DNA of 33,668 nt from Tritrichomonas foetus (taxonomy: Eukaryota; Parabasalia; Tritrichomonadida; Tritrichomonadidae), in contig MLAK01001102.1 of assembly GCA_001839685.1 (NCBI GenBank), positions 1 to 33,668 of the forward strand, given 5' to 3'. The translations under genes were made by a program, and so were the position numbers. Positions 20,195-30,062 of the stretch are shown here, one piece after another. The notes beneath the pieces are model-generated. The model saw only the letters and a list, made by a program, of their open reading frames with translations. It did no database searches and had not been told where the DNA came from. Numbering within the stretch: position 1 is the stretch's first letter; each line of letters opens with the position of its first letter.

Positions 20195-20442
20195 AGAAGG
20201 AAAGACACCTCCCATCACTAAGTGCAAATGTCAACATCATTGATGATTTGATATACATCTTAAATAAAAACATTTTAATATATTATATATTTTCAATATA
20301 GATACAGTTTGTTTACGAATATTCGTTGATTGATTATATTAAATGAGCCTTTAACACATAAGTATTGATTTCAAACAAACATCAGTAATGATTTAAAGGA
20401 CAATCAACAAAATTAACTAAAGCAAGTGTTTACTATCAGACT

Positions 20443-21585
20443 TCACTTCTTCTTCTTGTTAATCTTAGCTGGGTTTGGTGGAGTGTACTTATCAGCACCA
20501 TCGGTGAGCCATTCGAGTGAGAACTCGGCGACAACCATATCAAAGCCATCATCCTTATTTCGTTCATAGTAGACGCAAATTGTTCCATCTTCAAGGAAGG
20601 CTACAGATGAGTATACGGATGGCCCAGAGCATAACACTTTCTTCACTGGCCAGGTCTTTCCTTCGTCGTAGCTGACTAGAACAGATAGGTTCTTTCTTCC
20701 ATTGTTCGAGTACAAAATTGAGTGGATGAGCCTGTCCTTATCGTGGCCTGTCTTTGTTGACGTGTACCTCTTGATTTCGCCGTTGCAGGCTGGGTCGTGC
20801 AAATCGTCCATATCATAGTACGGGTCCCACGTGAGGCCCTTGTCGTGCGAAACTGCAAAGAAGCGATGCGGGGAGTGTCTGATTGACATCAAAACGTCGC
20901 CGTTGTTGAGTTCGACAACTTTCGATTCATCTCCTGATGTGCAGGCCGGCTCGAGTCCGACGTCCCAGTGCTCGCCTAAATCGTCTGTGTATACTGCGTA
21001 GTTTGAAATACCCGAGTTTGGACGACGGACGACACCGACGACGATAATTCTGCCAGATTTGAGTTGAAGGGCTGCGCCTGAGGAAAGGAACATTCCGTAC
21101 CAATGCTTTCTTTCTGGATGCGAGCATTCGTGTCCATACAATTGGGCTGTAATGTCGTGCATTTCTGACCATGTAATTCCATTGTCTTTGGAAATGCAGT
21201 AGTAGTTGTGTTGTGGGTTCTCGGCAGTAGATTGGAAGAATCCTTGGATTCCACTGAACATACAGAGAATGTATCCCGTCTTGTCGTCAACAACAAGGGA
21301 TGGATCTCCATATCCATATTTATCTGATAAGCCTGGGGTGATCATTACGGCTGGTCCCCAGGTCTTACCATTATCTGTTGAGCGTTTAATGACGACGTCG
21401 ATTTTGCCTGGAAGGTCGCCGGTGTTATACCAGCGCTTATCTGTGGCAGTGACGAGAGAGCCGTCTTTGGCACGAACGATAGCTGGAATACGATAGAACT
21501 TTGATCCATCATCACCGTTGGTGAGAACAATCGATTCTGTGGGCTCTGAATAACAGAGAACAAGCGAAAGAAGAATCGCAAGCAT
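20443..21585 (-). CDS. Secreted sialidase (exo-alpha-sialidase, GH33)
   Basis: Predicted to cleave terminal sialic acids from glycoconjugates outside the cell or in lysosome-like compartments. The 380 residues open with a hydrophobic signal peptide (1-12). The six-blade propeller is complete: YRIP at 31-34 with Arg-triad member R32, then R236 and R297; the acid/base candidate D49; E220; the nucleophile candidate Y325 (VYSS); and E341. There are five Asp-boxes (S/T-x-D-x-G-x-x-W) at 69-76, 132-139, 200-207, 246-253 and 305-312. The length is that of a minimal bacterial-type sialidase without lectin domain or anchor. The tail ends in KINKKKK. The ATG lies 15 nt after an initiator. Its GC content is visibly higher than that of neighbouring genes, which also opens long spurious frames on both strands. 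An ancient bacterial origin is an inference. Sialidases are known in Tritrichomonas and Trichomonas. Confidence 0.95.
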   Translation of the reverse strand: MLAILLSLVLCYSEPTESIVLTNGDDGSKFYRIPAIVRAKDGSLVTATDKRWYNTGDLPGKIDVVIKRSTDNGKTWGPAVMITPGLSDKYGYGDPSLVVDDKTGYILCMFSGIQGFFQSTAENPQHNYYCISKDNGITWSEMHDITAQLYGHECSHPERKHWYGMFLSSGAALQLKSGRIIVVGVVRRPNSGISNYAVYTDDLGEHWDVGLEPACTSGDESKVVELNNGDVLMSIRHSPHRFFAVSHDKGLTWDPYYDMDDLHDPACNGEIKRYTSTKTGHDKDRLIHSILYSNNGRKNLSVLVSYDEGKTWPVKKVLCSGPSVYSSVAFLEDGTICVYYERNKDDGFDMVVAEFSLEWLTDGADKYTPPNPAKINKKKK

Positions 21586-21589
21586 GAAA

Positions 21590-21602
21590 ATGTTTTAAAT
21601 GA
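21590..21602 (-). promoter_or_regulatory. Initiator (Inr), TCATTTAAAACAT
   Basis: TCA-T-T on the minus strand, presumed +1 A at 21600, 15 nt before the sialidase ATG. Confidence 0.6.
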
Positions 21603-24040
21603 ATCAATTCAATTTTCTATATAGAGTTTTCAAAAAGTTAAATGTGAAGTTTTCTTTGGGTATAAATTTTGCACATCATTTTTTTTTTAATTATGTTCAC
21701 AAAAAATAAACCGACATTAGAATTAAAAAGATGATTGAATATAAATAGAATATTTTCAATTAGCTATTGAAAATATAATGATATCTATTATCGAAACTCA
21801 CTTGTCTTTTCCTAAAAAATAGATTTTATTATTGACACTCAACAATTTTTTTTATAATCAATAATGAAAATAAAAATAAAAGATCAATAATGATCAAAGA
21901 AAATTTGAATACTTCCATTCAATTATTTCTTTAAGGAATGAAAAAGTGAAAGAAATCATAGAAATTGAATCTTAAATTTTTAAAATAAACTACTGAACAT
22001 GTAGATCATAATCGAGTGTATATTCTCATAAGCATTTGAACTCTTTGGCCATAAGACAATACTATTTTTGTTGTTGCAAAACTTATTTTAACTTTCCTTT
22101 TCATTTCTCAAGATAATCATTGAGATCACGATCATATGATATCAGATAACACTACAATCACAAGCCAAAATACTTTATTTTCTCGATAAATTAAAGAAGA
22201 TGTGTCGGTGATTTTTGGGGATTTCTATGATGAAACATATATTCAGACAGTCCAAAAGTGACATGTAAATTGACGATAAATTTTGGCCTTTAGAATCGGC
22301 TCATGATGATATCGATATAATTTTCATCAAAAGAATTATAAAACAACTAATTATACCTCTACATCATGAATTGAATAAAAAGATTATTGTTAGTTTGGTT
22401 AATTCTAGAATTCATTCACTAACAGTGAATTTAGAATTTCTGGTTTAATTTTTGATCGTAATGAGAGGCATACAACTAAAACAGATACAGAGTGATTTTA
22501 TCTATTCTTTTTTTAATTGTTAAGAAAAAGATAAATTAATTGCTCTTTTTCATTGAGAGGAATAACCTATTTAAAGATTTCCAGTGATGAACAACATAAC
22601 AGTAATATAGTTTTTTATTGAATGAATAATTAGATAAAATTGATGAACTTTGATGAGAATGAGAATTTAAAGATCAGGAATTTCGAATAAATCTTGCGTT
22701 TAAGATGAAATTTGCTTATATTACAGTTTAAACATATAACAGCGAGATCTACTAGTGTAGCTTAAAAAAGAAGATCAATCATGATAAAAAAATTGGTCAT
22801 GAACACAAAATTTCAGGGGAATCATTCTATTGGTAGATGTAATGGAGTGGAATTTCACAATTCCACGACTTTGAATATCGATTAATGGAAATTGTCAACG
22901 ATCATTAATATCATCTCTTTGTATGGAATACAATGAATGACTTTTTCCAAAACATATGAAAGATATTCACAATTTCTAATGAAAGAAATATTTCAAAAGT
23001 TTGTTTCGAACCTTTTCAAAGCGACTGCGCATTATTGGAAATTTTTCACCTATCGATAATTTTGAGCCACAGGCAATGAATAATTAATTTATTCGATAGC
23101 TTTGCAGAGTTTAAATGCGAATTATCAAAGTTTCTATTGATTGATAATCTGGACGGAGACTTTTTCAAGGGGAATGTTATTCATATGTAATATTATCTTT
23201 ATAATTAAATATATACCATCTTTATAATCAAATTTGATTTAAGGATGGCTCCAATTAGAGTTCATTTTTGAGATTCAATTGAATTTTTTCATGTGTATTT
23301 CAATGGTTTGAATACGCTCTGAAAAAATAATCATAAATAAATCTCAATCTTTCTGATTTCTTTATTCTCAAAAAGAATTATTTACGAGAATTCAAGCATT
23401 TCAATATTATCTTTATCGAATTTTTGATTTCGTAGAATCAGAATGTATTATTGGCTAATATCTTGGAAAATAAAGGTAAAATCTGAAAAATAATATTTGA
23501 ACAATTTTACATATAGATTATTATAATAGATAATAATTCTAATAATTTTTATATTTTGATATTTCAGAGATATTCAAGTTTTAATCATTTATTAATTTCA
23601 ATACTTTATTCCCCGGAGAAATAATCATTCAATTATTTCAACGATCTTCTGGTGCTTAAATTTTATCAGAAATAATAAATCAACAGAAAAAAATTGAATG
23701 CAGATCTTGTGAAGAAAGAAAACGAAATGATTTCTGGGGAATTCTCAAAAAGTGTTTCATTGAAATTAGTTATTGGTATTTTTTAAATTTATTCATTATT
23801 TAAATCATGCTTCATCGAATATCTACCAACTTTTTTTCTATTGATATTTTTCCAACTTTTTCAATTTTCTATTGTGTTGATTTTATTGAATAACCATTTA
23901 AATCTGGACAATTCCAAAAAAAGATTGAGACAAAATAAACATGATGAACCAAAATTCAATAAAACAGGGATTAATTTTATATGAAAACCATTCAAAAACA
24001 ATTTTACTTTCCAGAGTTTTGAGCAAATTATGAGATTGAA
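21603..24040. other. Long divergent intergenic region (2.4 kb)
   Basis: The largest gene-free block apart from 28.7-32.0 kb. It separates the divergent sialidase and kinase genes and must include their upstream regions. All frames have frequent stops. A few 30-45-codon open stretches on the minus strand (about 21.9-22.3 kb) are within chance. A short inverted repeat ATTCACT-AAC-AGTGAAT lies near 22413-22429. I see no RNA gene or mobile element. Confidence 0.55.
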
Positions 24041-24049
24041 TCATTTCCC
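24041..24049 (+). promoter_or_regulatory. Initiator (Inr), TCATTTCCC
   Basis: TCA-T-T with the presumed +1 A at 24043, 16 nt before the kinase ATG at 24059. Confidence 0.65.
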
Positions 24050-24058
24050 AAATTTAAA

Positions 24059-25228
24059 ATGACGGAGGACAACAATGATGTTCCCCAAACAGTTGGTCAG
24101 TATCTAATCATTAAAATTCTCGGTTCTGGAGCCTTTGCCACAGTCTATCTTGCCCAGCACACGATAACTCTTGCGATGGTCGCCTTAAAATGCATTCAAA
24201 AGAGAAAACTCAAAAACCAAGCCGAATTCGAACTTTTACAAAGAGAAATTAACTTATTTCGAGCAATGGATCACCCTTTTATTTCGTCTTTTTTCGAAGT
24301 TCTCGAAGATGAAAAAAATTTTTATATCGCAATGGAAATGGTCGAAAACGGATCCCTTCTCGATTTAATAAACAATAACAAAGGTTTGAGCGAATCTCAG
24401 GCTCGACGCGTTTTCATCCAATTATTAACAGTCATGCAATATCTCCACTACGAAAAACATGTTGTTCACCGTGATTTAAAAGCCGAAAATGTTCTTCTAG
24501 ACAGATTTTATAATGTCCGGCTGGTCGATTTTGGCCTATCGAAAGCATTTTCCAAAAATGACCCATTCCTTCAGACAACCTGCGGATCGCCAGCTTATGT
24601 TGCACCAGAAATCATCAAAGAACTTCCCTATACAAGCGATGCCGATATTTGGTCGCTTGGAATATTATTGTATGCAATGGTATGCGGAACTCTTCCATTT
24701 AATGGCGATAACATATCGCTGATGCTCCAACAGATCATTTCGATCAATCCGCCAGTGCCAAATCACCTTTCGCCAGAATTAAAAAATTTGATATCCAAAT
24801 TGCTGATAAAGGACCCAAACGCGCGTATAAAACTGCCAGATATATTGAAACATTCATGGATTGTCGACTATGAGGATCCAAAGGGGCTGCTTGATGATCT
24901 CGAATCAATCAAAAATTTGTCACTCGTCCATTCCAACGAAGTTGATGCTGGAGTCATGTCTGAAATGAGAATTCTCGGGTACGATACAGCCGGAATTGCC
25001 CAGGATCTCTCACAAAACACAATTAATCAAAGAACAGCCGCCTACAAAATGTTGAAGCGCCAAAAAACAATCGACGAGATTAAAGTGTGGCAAGAAAAAA
25101 GAGACCAAAGGGTTCAAACCAAGCCAAAAGCTGCTCATGCAATTTCAGTATTAAACGGGAATGGAAAATTCAGACCAACTGTTATTCAACCACGTCGATG
25201 GAAAAGAGGACATCATGCTAAGTCATAA
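24059..25228 (+). CDS. CAMK/AMPK-like serine/threonine protein kinase (389 aa)
   Basis: Full kinase domain at residues 14-268: G22-S-G24 loop, K44, E63, H137-R-D139 with K141 and N144, D157-F-G, activation loop LQTTCGSPAY with T173/T174, A182-P-E184, D196-I-W. The motifs put it in the CAMKL (AMPK/SNF1/MARK-like) group. Behind the domain, residues 290-345 (VDAGVMSEMRILGYDTAGIAQDL...AAYKML) look like the UBA/auto-inhibitory type helix bundle found C-terminal to many AMPK-related kinases. The tail is basic. All catalytic residues are present, so it should be active. The substrate and upstream kinase are unknown. It differs from the kinase at 18072-19214 in loops and tail, so the two are relatives in a large family and not a recent tandem copy. 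No membrane segment. Confidence 0.95.
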   Translation: MTEDNNDVPQTVGQYLIIKILGSGAFATVYLAQHTITLAMVALKCIQKRKLKNQAEFELLQREINLFRAMDHPFISSFFEVLEDEKNFYIAMEMVENGSLLDLINNNKGLSESQARRVFIQLLTVMQYLHYEKHVVHRDLKAENVLLDRFYNVRLVDFGLSKAFSKNDPFLQTTCGSPAYVAPEIIKELPYTSDADIWSLGILLYAMVCGTLPFNGDNISLMLQQIISINPPVPNHLSPELKNLISKLLIKDPNARIKLPDILKHSWIVDYEDPKGLLDDLESIKNLSLVHSNEVDAGVMSEMRILGYDTAGIAQDLSQNTINQRTAAYKMLKRQKTIDEIKVWQEKRDQRVQTKPKAAHAISVLNGNGKFRPTVIQPRRWKRGHHAKS

Positions 25229-25745
25229 TTAATCATATTTGTTTGTTTGTGTCCTTCGCTTGGAAAAAAAGCTTCAGCAATTTCAGCAAAAGAACTTCTT
25301 AGCTTGTGTTTGATTGCAAAATGTACCTTTTTCTTTCTCTCTCCATTTTCAGAGAATATGTGAATTCTAATTGTTATTAAAGAAGAAAAAAAATGTATCA
25401 TTTATACATGAGTATGGACTGATACAACTTTCTATCATTTTTATATGTAAACGAGATTATAGTATTATAATATTTCTATTTGATCAACTTTTTTCCATAA
25501 TTTTGATTTCTTCTCACTTTGTTGATTTTTTATCGTTATTAAATGAATGGAAAGTAATGGAATTCCAAAAAATTGATAATAATTCCAAAAAAAACCTCAA
25601 TATCATTGGGGAAAAAATAGTTGAGTTCATGTATGTTAAGTTTAAAAAAGTAAAGAAAAGAATTGACTAAAAACGAATTATTTTATTAAACAAATTCATA
25701 AATAAACTCACGGAATGTAAGATGATCTTCAATTTCTTATTCTTG
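25229..25745. other. Convergent intergenic region
   Basis: About 0.5 kb between the 3' ends of the kinase and the large HMG-box gene. A 99-codon plus-strand frame at 25371-25670 begins at TTG and is made mostly of Ile/Lys/Phe/Leu. It looks like chance reading of AT-rich DNA, and I do not call it. Confidence 0.55.
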
Positions 25746-27242
25746 TTATAGAAATTTTATTCTCGAAGAACGATCGTTTAAGTCAATGGTATCATTATGT
25801 TTGGAGTATTTGTTTCTATTGTTGTTGAAATTACTCCTCACAGCAGCATGCCTTTGACATGGATCACTATCGGAAGATATCAAGATATCTATTTCTTCTT
25901 CATCATAATCATCATCTTCTTCATAATAATCGGAATAATAGACATATTCATACTCACTTTCTTCATGTACAGGTGCGTGCTTTGGCGTAAATATATTCTG
26001 CCTCAAGAAATCATAAAAATGTGATCGACCTTTTGAATTTGAATGATGTTTATGCTTCTGTTCATGACCATGTTTCTGTTTATGTTCATGTGAAACTATT
26101 GGGGCTTTTTTCTTTTGGGTTTTAGGAGGATGAAGAAAAAGTTTTTTCTCTGCTTCAGCTCGAGCATGGTCTTCTTCAGCCATAATTTTATATTTCTTTT
26201 TGTCTTCTGGTGAACAGGCTTTCCAAAGTAATGCAATTTCTTTCATAAGATCAGTTTGATTTATATCCGGATAGCGTTCTATAACTTGTAAACGTTTTTC
26301 ACTCACAAAAAAATTATATGCAGTTCTTGCTTTCTTATATTTGGTTGGTACACCTTTTTTATTAATTGTTGCACTAAAAGCAGGATTATTAAAGATAAGT
26401 CTTTCTCTATTTTGTTCCCTTTGTTCTTTATTTTCTTTCTTTCTTTGCTTTTTCTGATCATTATTATTTATTACTTTCGATGCATTGTGATTTTGGAAGT
26501 TATTTCGAGCAGAATAGTTCGTTTTGGAAATATATTCATTTTTTGCTTGTGAATTGTTATAATTGAAGTTCGTTTGATGATTATTAAATATATGTGGTTG
26601 ATTATGTTCTTCAGAATTAACAATATTTACTGGACAAAACTGAGATATGGCTGACAAAAATTCGCTACGATCACTGACAGATGAAAAATTAAGAGTACAA
26701 TACTCAACATCATGTGAATTTGCATTATATATTACAAATGTTGCTTTTGTTGGATAGATAATGAAATTCATATCTTTTGAGAGTTTTTCATTCAATGCAA
26801 CAAATCTATCAGGTGTTTTAAAAAGTAGGAAAACACCATAATCACGTACGGATATACTCCACACACCTTCATAAGAAACACAGTTTTTCATAAATGAGAG
26901 TTGAGCAAATCCAAACATTTTTTCATTTGATAGATTGCAAGATTGGCCATTTTTAAAATAACTATTTTCTGTTTGAGCTGAATCTGGATTTAAACCATGG
27001 GGTTGGTGATAATTACACGATGGATCATTATTTGCCGAATTGGTAGAGTTTTGGGTATTCTTTTCACTACTGAAAGATGAAGCAATATTATTGAATACTG
27101 AACTAACAGAAGATTCGCCAATATTATCAATTGTTTTTTGAAAACTTCCATTGGAGGATGATTGTGAGAGTGAATCGTTTTTTGTATTGTTTTTCTCTTT
27201 TGAATGACCAAAAATAAGATCGGCTAGTTTCAGTAAGAACAT
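25746..27242 (-). CDS. HMG-box protein with N-terminal globular domain (498 aa)
   Basis: Residues about 302-368 form an HMG box (KARTAYNFFVSEKR...LLWKACSPEDKKKY), a DNA-bending domain of chromatin proteins. Before it, residues 14-105 are Ser/Asn-rich and disordered. Residues about 108-203 are a compact, hydrophobic segment ending in a helix 'SDRSEFLSAISQF' that resembles a PH-like fold. Residues 205-300 are Asn/Lys-rich with a basic stretch (KKQRKKENKEQREQ). After the box come His/Lys-rich (385-402) and strongly acidic Asp/Glu/Tyr (427-455) segments. A PH-like plus HMG layout recalls the SSRP1/Pob3 subunit of the FACT histone chaperone, but this is only an analogy. Its box is closely similar to that of the small HMG protein 1 kb away. 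The ATG lies 7 nt after an initiator. Nuclear location is inferred. Confidence 0.88.
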   Translation of the reverse strand: MFLLKLADLIFGHSKEKNNTKNDSLSQSSSNGSFQKTIDNIGESSVSSVFNNIASSFSSEKNTQNSTNSANNDPSCNYHQPHGLNPDSAQTENSYFKNGQSCNLSNEKMFGFAQLSFMKNCVSYEGVWSISVRDYGVFLLFKTPDRFVALNEKLSKDMNFIIYPTKATFVIYNANSHDVEYCTLNFSSVSDRSEFLSAISQFCPVNIVNSEEHNQPHIFNNHQTNFNYNNSQAKNEYISKTNYSARNNFQNHNASKVINNNDQKKQRKKENKEQREQNRERLIFNNPAFSATINKKGVPTKYKKARTAYNFFVSEKRLQVIERYPDINQTDLMKEIALLWKACSPEDKKKYKIMAEEDHARAEAEKKLFLHPPKTQKKKAPIVSHEHKQKHGHEQKHKHHSNSKGRSHFYDFLRQNIFTPKHAPVHEESEYEYVYYSDYYEEDDDYDEEEIDILISSDSDPCQRHAAVRSNFNNNRNKYSKHNDTIDLNDRSSRIKFL

Positions 27243-27252
27243 GCACTAATGA
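27243..27252 (-). promoter_or_regulatory. Initiator (Inr), TCATTAGTGC
   Basis: TCA-T-T-A on the minus strand immediately before the ATG of the large HMG-box gene, giving a leader of about 8 nt. Confidence 0.6.
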
Positions 27253-28283
27253 TGTTTATCGAGAATTACGTTTTCTGCGTTTTCTGAGATTGGATATAGA
27301 ATATTGAATTGCTGTGGAAAATTCAATCAAATTGCCAAACAAAGCTTCTCAAAAATGGTGGAAAGTCAGAAAAACATTTAGTCTGCCGGAATTCCAACAG
27401 TCGTGAACAATTCCCAATCAAAGACCAGAACGAACTTTCAAATCGATCTACAAAACTTTTTCGCTATTGTCAGTATATAAAAGCTTCGCTTAACCGTCAA
27501 TCACCTCTGCATTACACATGAAATAGATTTCCACACAGTTTCAAGTTTAATTGTCAATTCAGAAGGTGAAATATGAATTTCTTGCTTAACTGTTGGTCGT
27601 AATGCAACCAAGATGTATTTTTTGTCAGTCAGATCGAATTTATTAACCAATAATCAGGAAACTTAATTTTGAACTGTTATTCATCGAAATATCAATTTCT
27701 TCGCCTTTGTTCATGCTTTGAAACGATTTGCAAGTTGTTCAGTCCTTATTGTCTCTTTCAAATATTTATGTTACAATAGGAAAACGTTTTTTTTTCCTGA
27801 GCAGGGAAATTTCAAATAGGCCATTAAAATGATGGACTGATCATTCAATTTTAAATGATTGCCATCAACCGGACAAAAATATTTTTTTGAATTTTACAAA
27901 AACAGCCGTGATCTGAGTTTAAACCCACAAATAAAACAGAGCTATAGAATAATGAAAGTTAAATGAAACAATTTCGATTGAATTTTCACCACTTATGGAA
28001 ATTTTCGATTTTAGCAAATATAAAACCGGAAATTTTCGCCTAAACAATTCTCTCGCTGAATGGTTTCTCCAGCTAAAGAGAAAATTCTCATTTCGACTCA
28101 ATGATTTTTCGATTCAATATTCATCAGATTAATTTCACTTCATTGGTTTTGATTTCAAACTTCGAATTCAAAAAAATGATGAACACAAAATTTTGGAAAA
28201 GACTTAAAATTAAAAAAAAAAAAAAAAAGAAAAGATACAAATTCAAATCATACATAATTGAAAGATGAAACAAAATAAAAAGT
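27253..28283. other. Intergenic interval between the two HMG genes
   Basis: About 1 kb with no supportable gene. It holds the upstream region of the large HMG gene and the 3' flank of the small one. A run of 17 A lies at 28212-28228, about 55 bp downstream of the small HMG stop. A 70-codon plus-strand frame near 27309-27521 starts at TTG and is not convincing. Confidence 0.55.
28212..28228 (+). repeat. A17 homopolymer tract
   Basis: Seventeen consecutive A residues on the plus strand. On the transcribed strand of the small HMG gene this is a T run just past the stop. Its length is likely to be unreliable in the assembly. Confidence 0.9.
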
Positions 28284-28601
28284 TTATTCTTCATCTTCAC
28301 TATCTTCTTCTTCAGCTTGCTTCTTTGATTTCTTTGTCTGCTTCTTTGGCTTTGCCTTTGACTTTTTGCTTGAAGAGGGATTGCTTTTCTTTCCCTCAGC
28401 AACGCGTGCATGATCTTCTTCTGACATTTCTTGGTACTTCTTCTTTTCTTCTTCTGAACATTCTTTCCAGAGTTTGGCGACTTCCCTCATAACATCTGTT
28501 GACTTCATATCTGGATTGCTATCGAGAACTTCCTTCCTTTTCTCGCTCATGAAGAAGTTATAAGCTGACTTAGCGCGTGTGGATTTTCCGTCCTTTCCCA
28601 T
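28284..28601 (-). CDS. Small HMG-box chromatin protein (HMGB/Nhp6-like, 105 aa)
   Basis: A single HMG box fills residues about 9-70 (AKSAYNFFMSEKRKEVL...KLWKECSEEEKKKYQEM). It is followed by a Lys/Ser-rich tail (72-95) and a short acidic end (AEEEDSEDEE, 96-105). This is the layout of abundant HMGB/Nhp6-type architectural proteins, which bend DNA in the nucleus and assist transcription and nucleosome remodelling. The box shares the words SAYNFF/TAYNFF, SEKR, KKKY and EEDHAR with the large HMG protein next door on the same strand, so the two probably arose by duplication. The ATG lies 16 nt after a strong initiator, which itself sits in a perfect inverted repeat. The stop overlaps TAAA. The gene is richer in GC than its flanks, which fits high expression. 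Confidence 0.95.
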   Translation of the reverse strand: MGKDGKSTRAKSAYNFFMSEKRKEVLDSNPDMKSTDVMREVAKLWKECSEEEKKKYQEMSEEDHARVAEGKKSNPSSSKKSKAKPKKQTKKSKKQAEEEDSEDEE

Positions 28602-28606
28602 TAAAA

Positions 28607-28619
28607 AAAATAAGAGTGA
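28607..28619 (-). promoter_or_regulatory. Initiator (Inr), TCACTCTTATTTT
   Basis: Minus-strand TCA-C-T with the presumed +1 A at 28617, 16 nt before the ATG of the small HMG gene. It overlaps the left arm of the inverted repeat at 28611-28641. Confidence 0.75.
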
Positions 28620-28641
28620 AGTCAGATCAACTTCACTCTTA
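28611..28641. repeat. Inverted repeat carrying an initiator in each arm
   Basis: Perfect 12-bp arms (TAAGAGTGAAGT and ACTTCACTCTTA) are separated by 7 bases. The left arm contains the minus-strand initiator of the small HMG gene. The right arm presents the same TCACTCTTA word on the plus strand. It could allow transcription in both directions or bind a dimeric factor. Confidence 0.75.
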
Positions 28642-28645
28642 AATA

Positions 28646-28668
28646 TAAACCGTTTTTTGCACGGTTTA
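28646..28668. repeat. Inverted repeat TAAACCGT / ACGGTTTA
   Basis: Perfect 8-bp arms around a 7-base spacer (tttttgc), directly next to the initiator-bearing inverted repeat upstream of the small HMG gene. CCGTT/AACGG is a Myb-type core (AACNG), and trichomonads use Myb factors at promoters. A paired Myb site is therefore an inference. Confidence 0.6.
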
Positions 28669-29517
28669 CTATTTCATCTGTTGTGCTTTTATTCAATATT
28701 GGACTGCCATAACTATTCCATTTCAATTTATGATGTGTTATCTATCTTGTGGGAGAGAATTAAATGGTTTATACTCACAAAATCGTTATCAAATCAAAAT
28801 GATGTTATCTTATCTCTTAGTGAGATGATAGTATTCAAAAAGTACATATGTCAGATGTAAACTTTTATACCACGATACGCCAACATGATATAAGGTAATT
28901 AAACTAATAATTTTCACTAATACAAATATTTTTATTGGAATTTTATAAGTTTTGAAACTTTCCAGTAATAGTCATTGGTCTTATAATATTTTTGACAAAT
29001 CATCAAACTTTTTTAAAGAATGATTTTCATCTTTTCACGTTGTTTAATTATCATTTTTATGACAATCGTCTGCATTTAAAGTACAATTTGGAGTTTAATC
29101 ATTATCTTTTGCATTCGTAGAAAGAATTGAGATATTCCGAAATACGGTTGTGTGATTTTTGGAGCTTTCTGTAACTAACACTGTGATTTCCATTTTCCAA
29201 TCGTTCATTTTCATTTTAAGTGAGATATAAATAGATATTTGTTCTTGGTGTCATTTTTTAAAGTTTGTTTGTTTATTTTTATTTCGGATTTTTGAAACAG
29301 TCGATGAAATGTACTTCAAAAATGGGAAGATCCATTTGCATTTTTGCAATCTAAGTATATTTAGTATCTCAGATAAGATGAAATCAAACTTGGAAGTTTA
29401 GTTTTACATTACTGACTCATATGCCATTTTTTTTGCATGTGATTAACTTTAATCTTTTATTTATTTAATCTACTGTGTAGTACAATGACAGAGCGTGCAT
29501 GATGTCAACTATGTCAA

Positions 29518-30062
29518 ATGGCAAATAGGAAATATAAACTTGATCTCACTTCATTTCTTTCAATTGTCTGTGAATCCTTAAGATGTATACAAACAAAAGT
29601 ACACAACCTGGAAATACGTTTATTTTCATTAAATAAACTGAACTTTTTCGAATCTTGGAAACAACTTCCCGACTCTCTGATGCTTAATTTACAGCAACGA
29701 ATTTTTGCTGAATAGATCTCAACCAATAAAAAATGCCAAAATTCGCTTGATTACTATTTTCGAAATTACACGTTATTTCTAAAATCTCCAGGCAGATGAA
29801 AGATTTAGCCCTTTCCACTAGATCAAAGAGTTACTCAAATATTTCTCTATATTATCCCTACTATGTGGACAATTTTATCGAATTTATCTTGCAATACACC
29901 AATTTTATTGAATTTGAATTTTCCGAAAGATTGATGCTTAGATTTTTTTTCAAACTTTGCCAACATGCACAATTTCGTCAGAATGTATTAACATCGATTT
30001 ATAAAGCATTTTCGTCTTTTGGTTGTCGAGAATTACGTTCTCAAAAAAAATTCGATATTTGA
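29518..30062 (+). pseudogene. Possible decayed gene of unknown family
   Basis: An ATG frame of 65 codons (29518-29715) is followed by an 88-codon frame (29796-30062). A third frame is open in the gap between them (about 29700-29780), so a coding segment of about 180 residues could be read with two frame changes near T runs. Its composition (W, Q, R, P, C and H present) is more protein-like than most chance frames here. I recognise no family and see no strong initiator. It could be chance, a relic, or a gene hidden by homopolymer errors. Confidence 0.3.

Larger units (their letters stand above)
19215..20442. other. Intergenic interval with a SET-like fragment
   Basis: About 1.2 kb of AT-rich DNA. 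The only part with recognisable coding character is the small minus-strand frame at 19989-20171 (listed separately). A near-palindrome TTCGCAT-T-ATGCGAA lies at 20180-20194, just upstream of it. The rest shows no gene. Confidence 0.5.

Noticed and set aside
20676..21581. Several long overlapping frames on both strands within the sialidase gene
   Set aside because: They arise from the higher GC of the sialidase coding sequence and lack domains and initiators; the sialidase frame has a full active site.
18072..25228. Kinase-sialidase-kinase block as a functional cluster
   Set aside because: The genes are on different strands, far apart, with separate promoters, and CAMK-like kinases are very numerous in trichomonads.
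25371..25670. 99-codon plus-strand frame between convergent genes
   Set aside because: Begins at TTG, is dominated by Ile/Lys/Phe/Leu, has no initiator and no recognisable motif.
28579..28860. 93-codon plus-strand frame starting inside the small HMG gene
   Set aside because: Begins at GTG antisense to the HMG coding region. The plus-strand initiator at about 28633 lies inside it, and no domain is visible.
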